Shown here: positions 7,355 to 7,831 of the stretch, one piece after another
Position numbering within the stretch: the stretch's first letter is position 1
Layout: each line of letters begins with the position of its first letter
Assembly (NCBI GenBank): GCA_023437485.1
Contig: JAEZGB010000108.1
Coordinates: 1 to 7,831, forward strand
From: Bacteroidota bacterium
GTDB taxonomy: Bacteria > Bacteroidota > Bacteroidia > Flavobacteriales > Flavobacteriaceae
Length of the DNA stretch: 7,831 bases
Direction: 5' to 3'
Made by a program: the position numbers and the translations under genes
Notes under the pieces: model-generated
What the model saw: the letters and a program-made list of their open reading frames with translations, nothing else
What the model was told of the DNA's origin: nothing
Databases searched by the model: none

Positions 7355-7411
7355 GGTAACGTTGCCATAGCCCCGGTAGGAGCGGTTATCCTTTTTGTTT
7401 TTGGTTGCTGT

Positions 7412-7444
7412 AGACCTCAAAGGTCTTCAAGACCTTTGAGGTCT
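7412..7444. repeat. 33-nt palindrome upstream of yyaL
   Basis: AGACCTCAAAGGTCTT (7412-7427) and AAGACCTTTGAGGTCT (7429-7444) are perfect reverse complements around the single base C7428. As RNA this would be a 14-bp stem with a five-base TTCAA loop. It sits in the 163-nt gap between the NifU-family stop (7518) and the yyaL start (7354), 58 nt before the yyaL ATG. No T-run follows it on the - strand and only TTTA on the + strand, so it is not a textbook terminator. Palindromes built on the AGACCT...AGGTCT theme are, from memory, common between genes in Bacteroidota, so a dispersed repeat is the simplest reading; transcription attenuation or a protein-binding site remain possible. The rest of the gap (7355-7411 and 7445-7517) shows no gene and no convincing promoter. 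Confidence 0.75.
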
Positions 7445-7517
7445 TTAGCAGTAAACCCGCATCAATTGTTAAAACAAAAAGATATGAGCGAATAACGGGA
7501 TTAAGCTCCAAAAAAAA

Positions 7518-7831
7518 TTACGGATTCACTGCCTCCACCTTGATCTCGTCGTCGCGCAGCATGTCCCTCAGCATATTTTCGATCCCGCTCTTGAGAGTAA
7601 ATGTGGACGATGGGCACCCATTGCACGCGCCCTGAAGTACCACTCGCACCCGTTTTTCCCCGGGGTCGAATGAATCAAAAAGAATATTTCCGCCATCGGC
7701 AGCAACCGCAGGGCGAACATATTCCTCCAGAATGTTCACGATTTTTTGCGAGGTGGTGTCAAGCTCCTCAAAATTGGCTACCTGCTGCTTTGCCTGAGCG
7801 GGTTCTTCGGCGAGCTGTTCCTGGTTGATGA
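7518..7831 (-). CDS. NifU-family protein (Nfu-type Fe-S scaffold), C-terminal part
   Basis: Nfu proteins carry a [4Fe-4S] cluster and deliver it to client enzymes in the cytoplasm. The frame is open to the right edge of the window, so the 5' end is missing; 103 complete codons are visible. A GTG at 7737-7739 is an internal valine, not the start, because the family sequence ELDTTSQKIVNILEEYVRPAVAADGG reads straight through it. Visible residues 1-20 are a glutamine/glutamate-rich linker (NQEQLAEEPAQAKQQ). Residues 21-103 are the NifU C-terminal domain with the DGG turn (45-47) and the cluster-binding C69-N-G-C72 motif in LQGACNGCPSSTFTLKSGIENML. Related proteins in Flavobacteriaceae are, from memory, about 300 residues with Nfu N-terminal domains ahead of this one; whether that holds here cannot be seen. 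It lies upstream of yyaL on the same strand, with a 163-nt gap that holds a palindrome. Confidence 0.93.
   Translation of the reverse strand, partial: INQEQLAEEPAQAKQQVANFEELDTTSQKIVNILEEYVRPAVAADGGNILFDSFDPGEKRVRVVLQGACNGCPSSTFTLKSGIENMLRDMLRDDEIKVEAVNP

Noticed and set aside
7355..7420. 22-residue N-terminal extension of YyaL from a TTG at 7420
   Set aside because: It is encoded partly by the palindrome, is not family-like, and the ATG at 7354 gives the conserved N-terminus.
7471..7484. Degenerate -7 box (TATCTTTTTG on the - strand) for yyaL
   Set aside because: It needs two extra bases relative to TAnnTTTG and has no TTG box at the proper distance.

Overview
The window reads as a normal chromosomal segment of a Bacteroidota bacterium, most likely a Flavobacteriaceae member. 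The evidence is the family-typical protein sequences (TolC-like outer membrane protein, MacA/HlyD-type adaptors, TsaB, YyaL, a NifU-family C-terminus), the general lack of Shine-Dalgarno sequences before starts, one match to the Bacteroidota -7 promoter box (TAnnTTTG), and two intergenic palindromes of kinds I remember from this phylum. By eye about half the bases are G or C, which is high for Flavobacterium, so a higher-GC relative is likely. The genus is inference.

Left half (1-4427, + strand): a tight array of a periplasmic efflux adaptor (5' end outside the window), a TolC-family outer membrane channel, a second periplasmic adaptor, and tsaB, which makes the t6A tRNA modification. The last three genes are separated by single nucleotides. 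The two adaptors and the channel would form the periplasmic and outer-membrane parts of one or two tripartite export pumps. No inner-membrane pump is in view; it probably lies upstream of base 1. Both adaptors carry the TolC-docking hairpin-tip motif, so both can plausibly use the same channel.

Middle (4428-4518): a short convergent intergenic gap holding a GC-rich, roughly 80-nt element with imperfect terminal inverted repeats and nested hairpins, probably a dispersed repeat.

Right half (4519-7831, - strand): read leftward, the C-terminal part of a NifU-family Fe-S carrier (5' end outside the window), a 163-bp gap with a near-perfect 33-nt palindrome, a YyaL-type protein (thioredoxin-like domain plus alpha/alpha barrel), and a small MscS-type mechanosensitive channel whose start overlaps the yyaL stop by 8 nt.

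I see no rRNA, tRNA, CRISPR array, insertion sequence, phage gene or broken gene. All protein genes belong to known families, and I find no convincing undescribed system. The points most worth a second look are the paired adaptors around one channel and the two intergenic palindromes.
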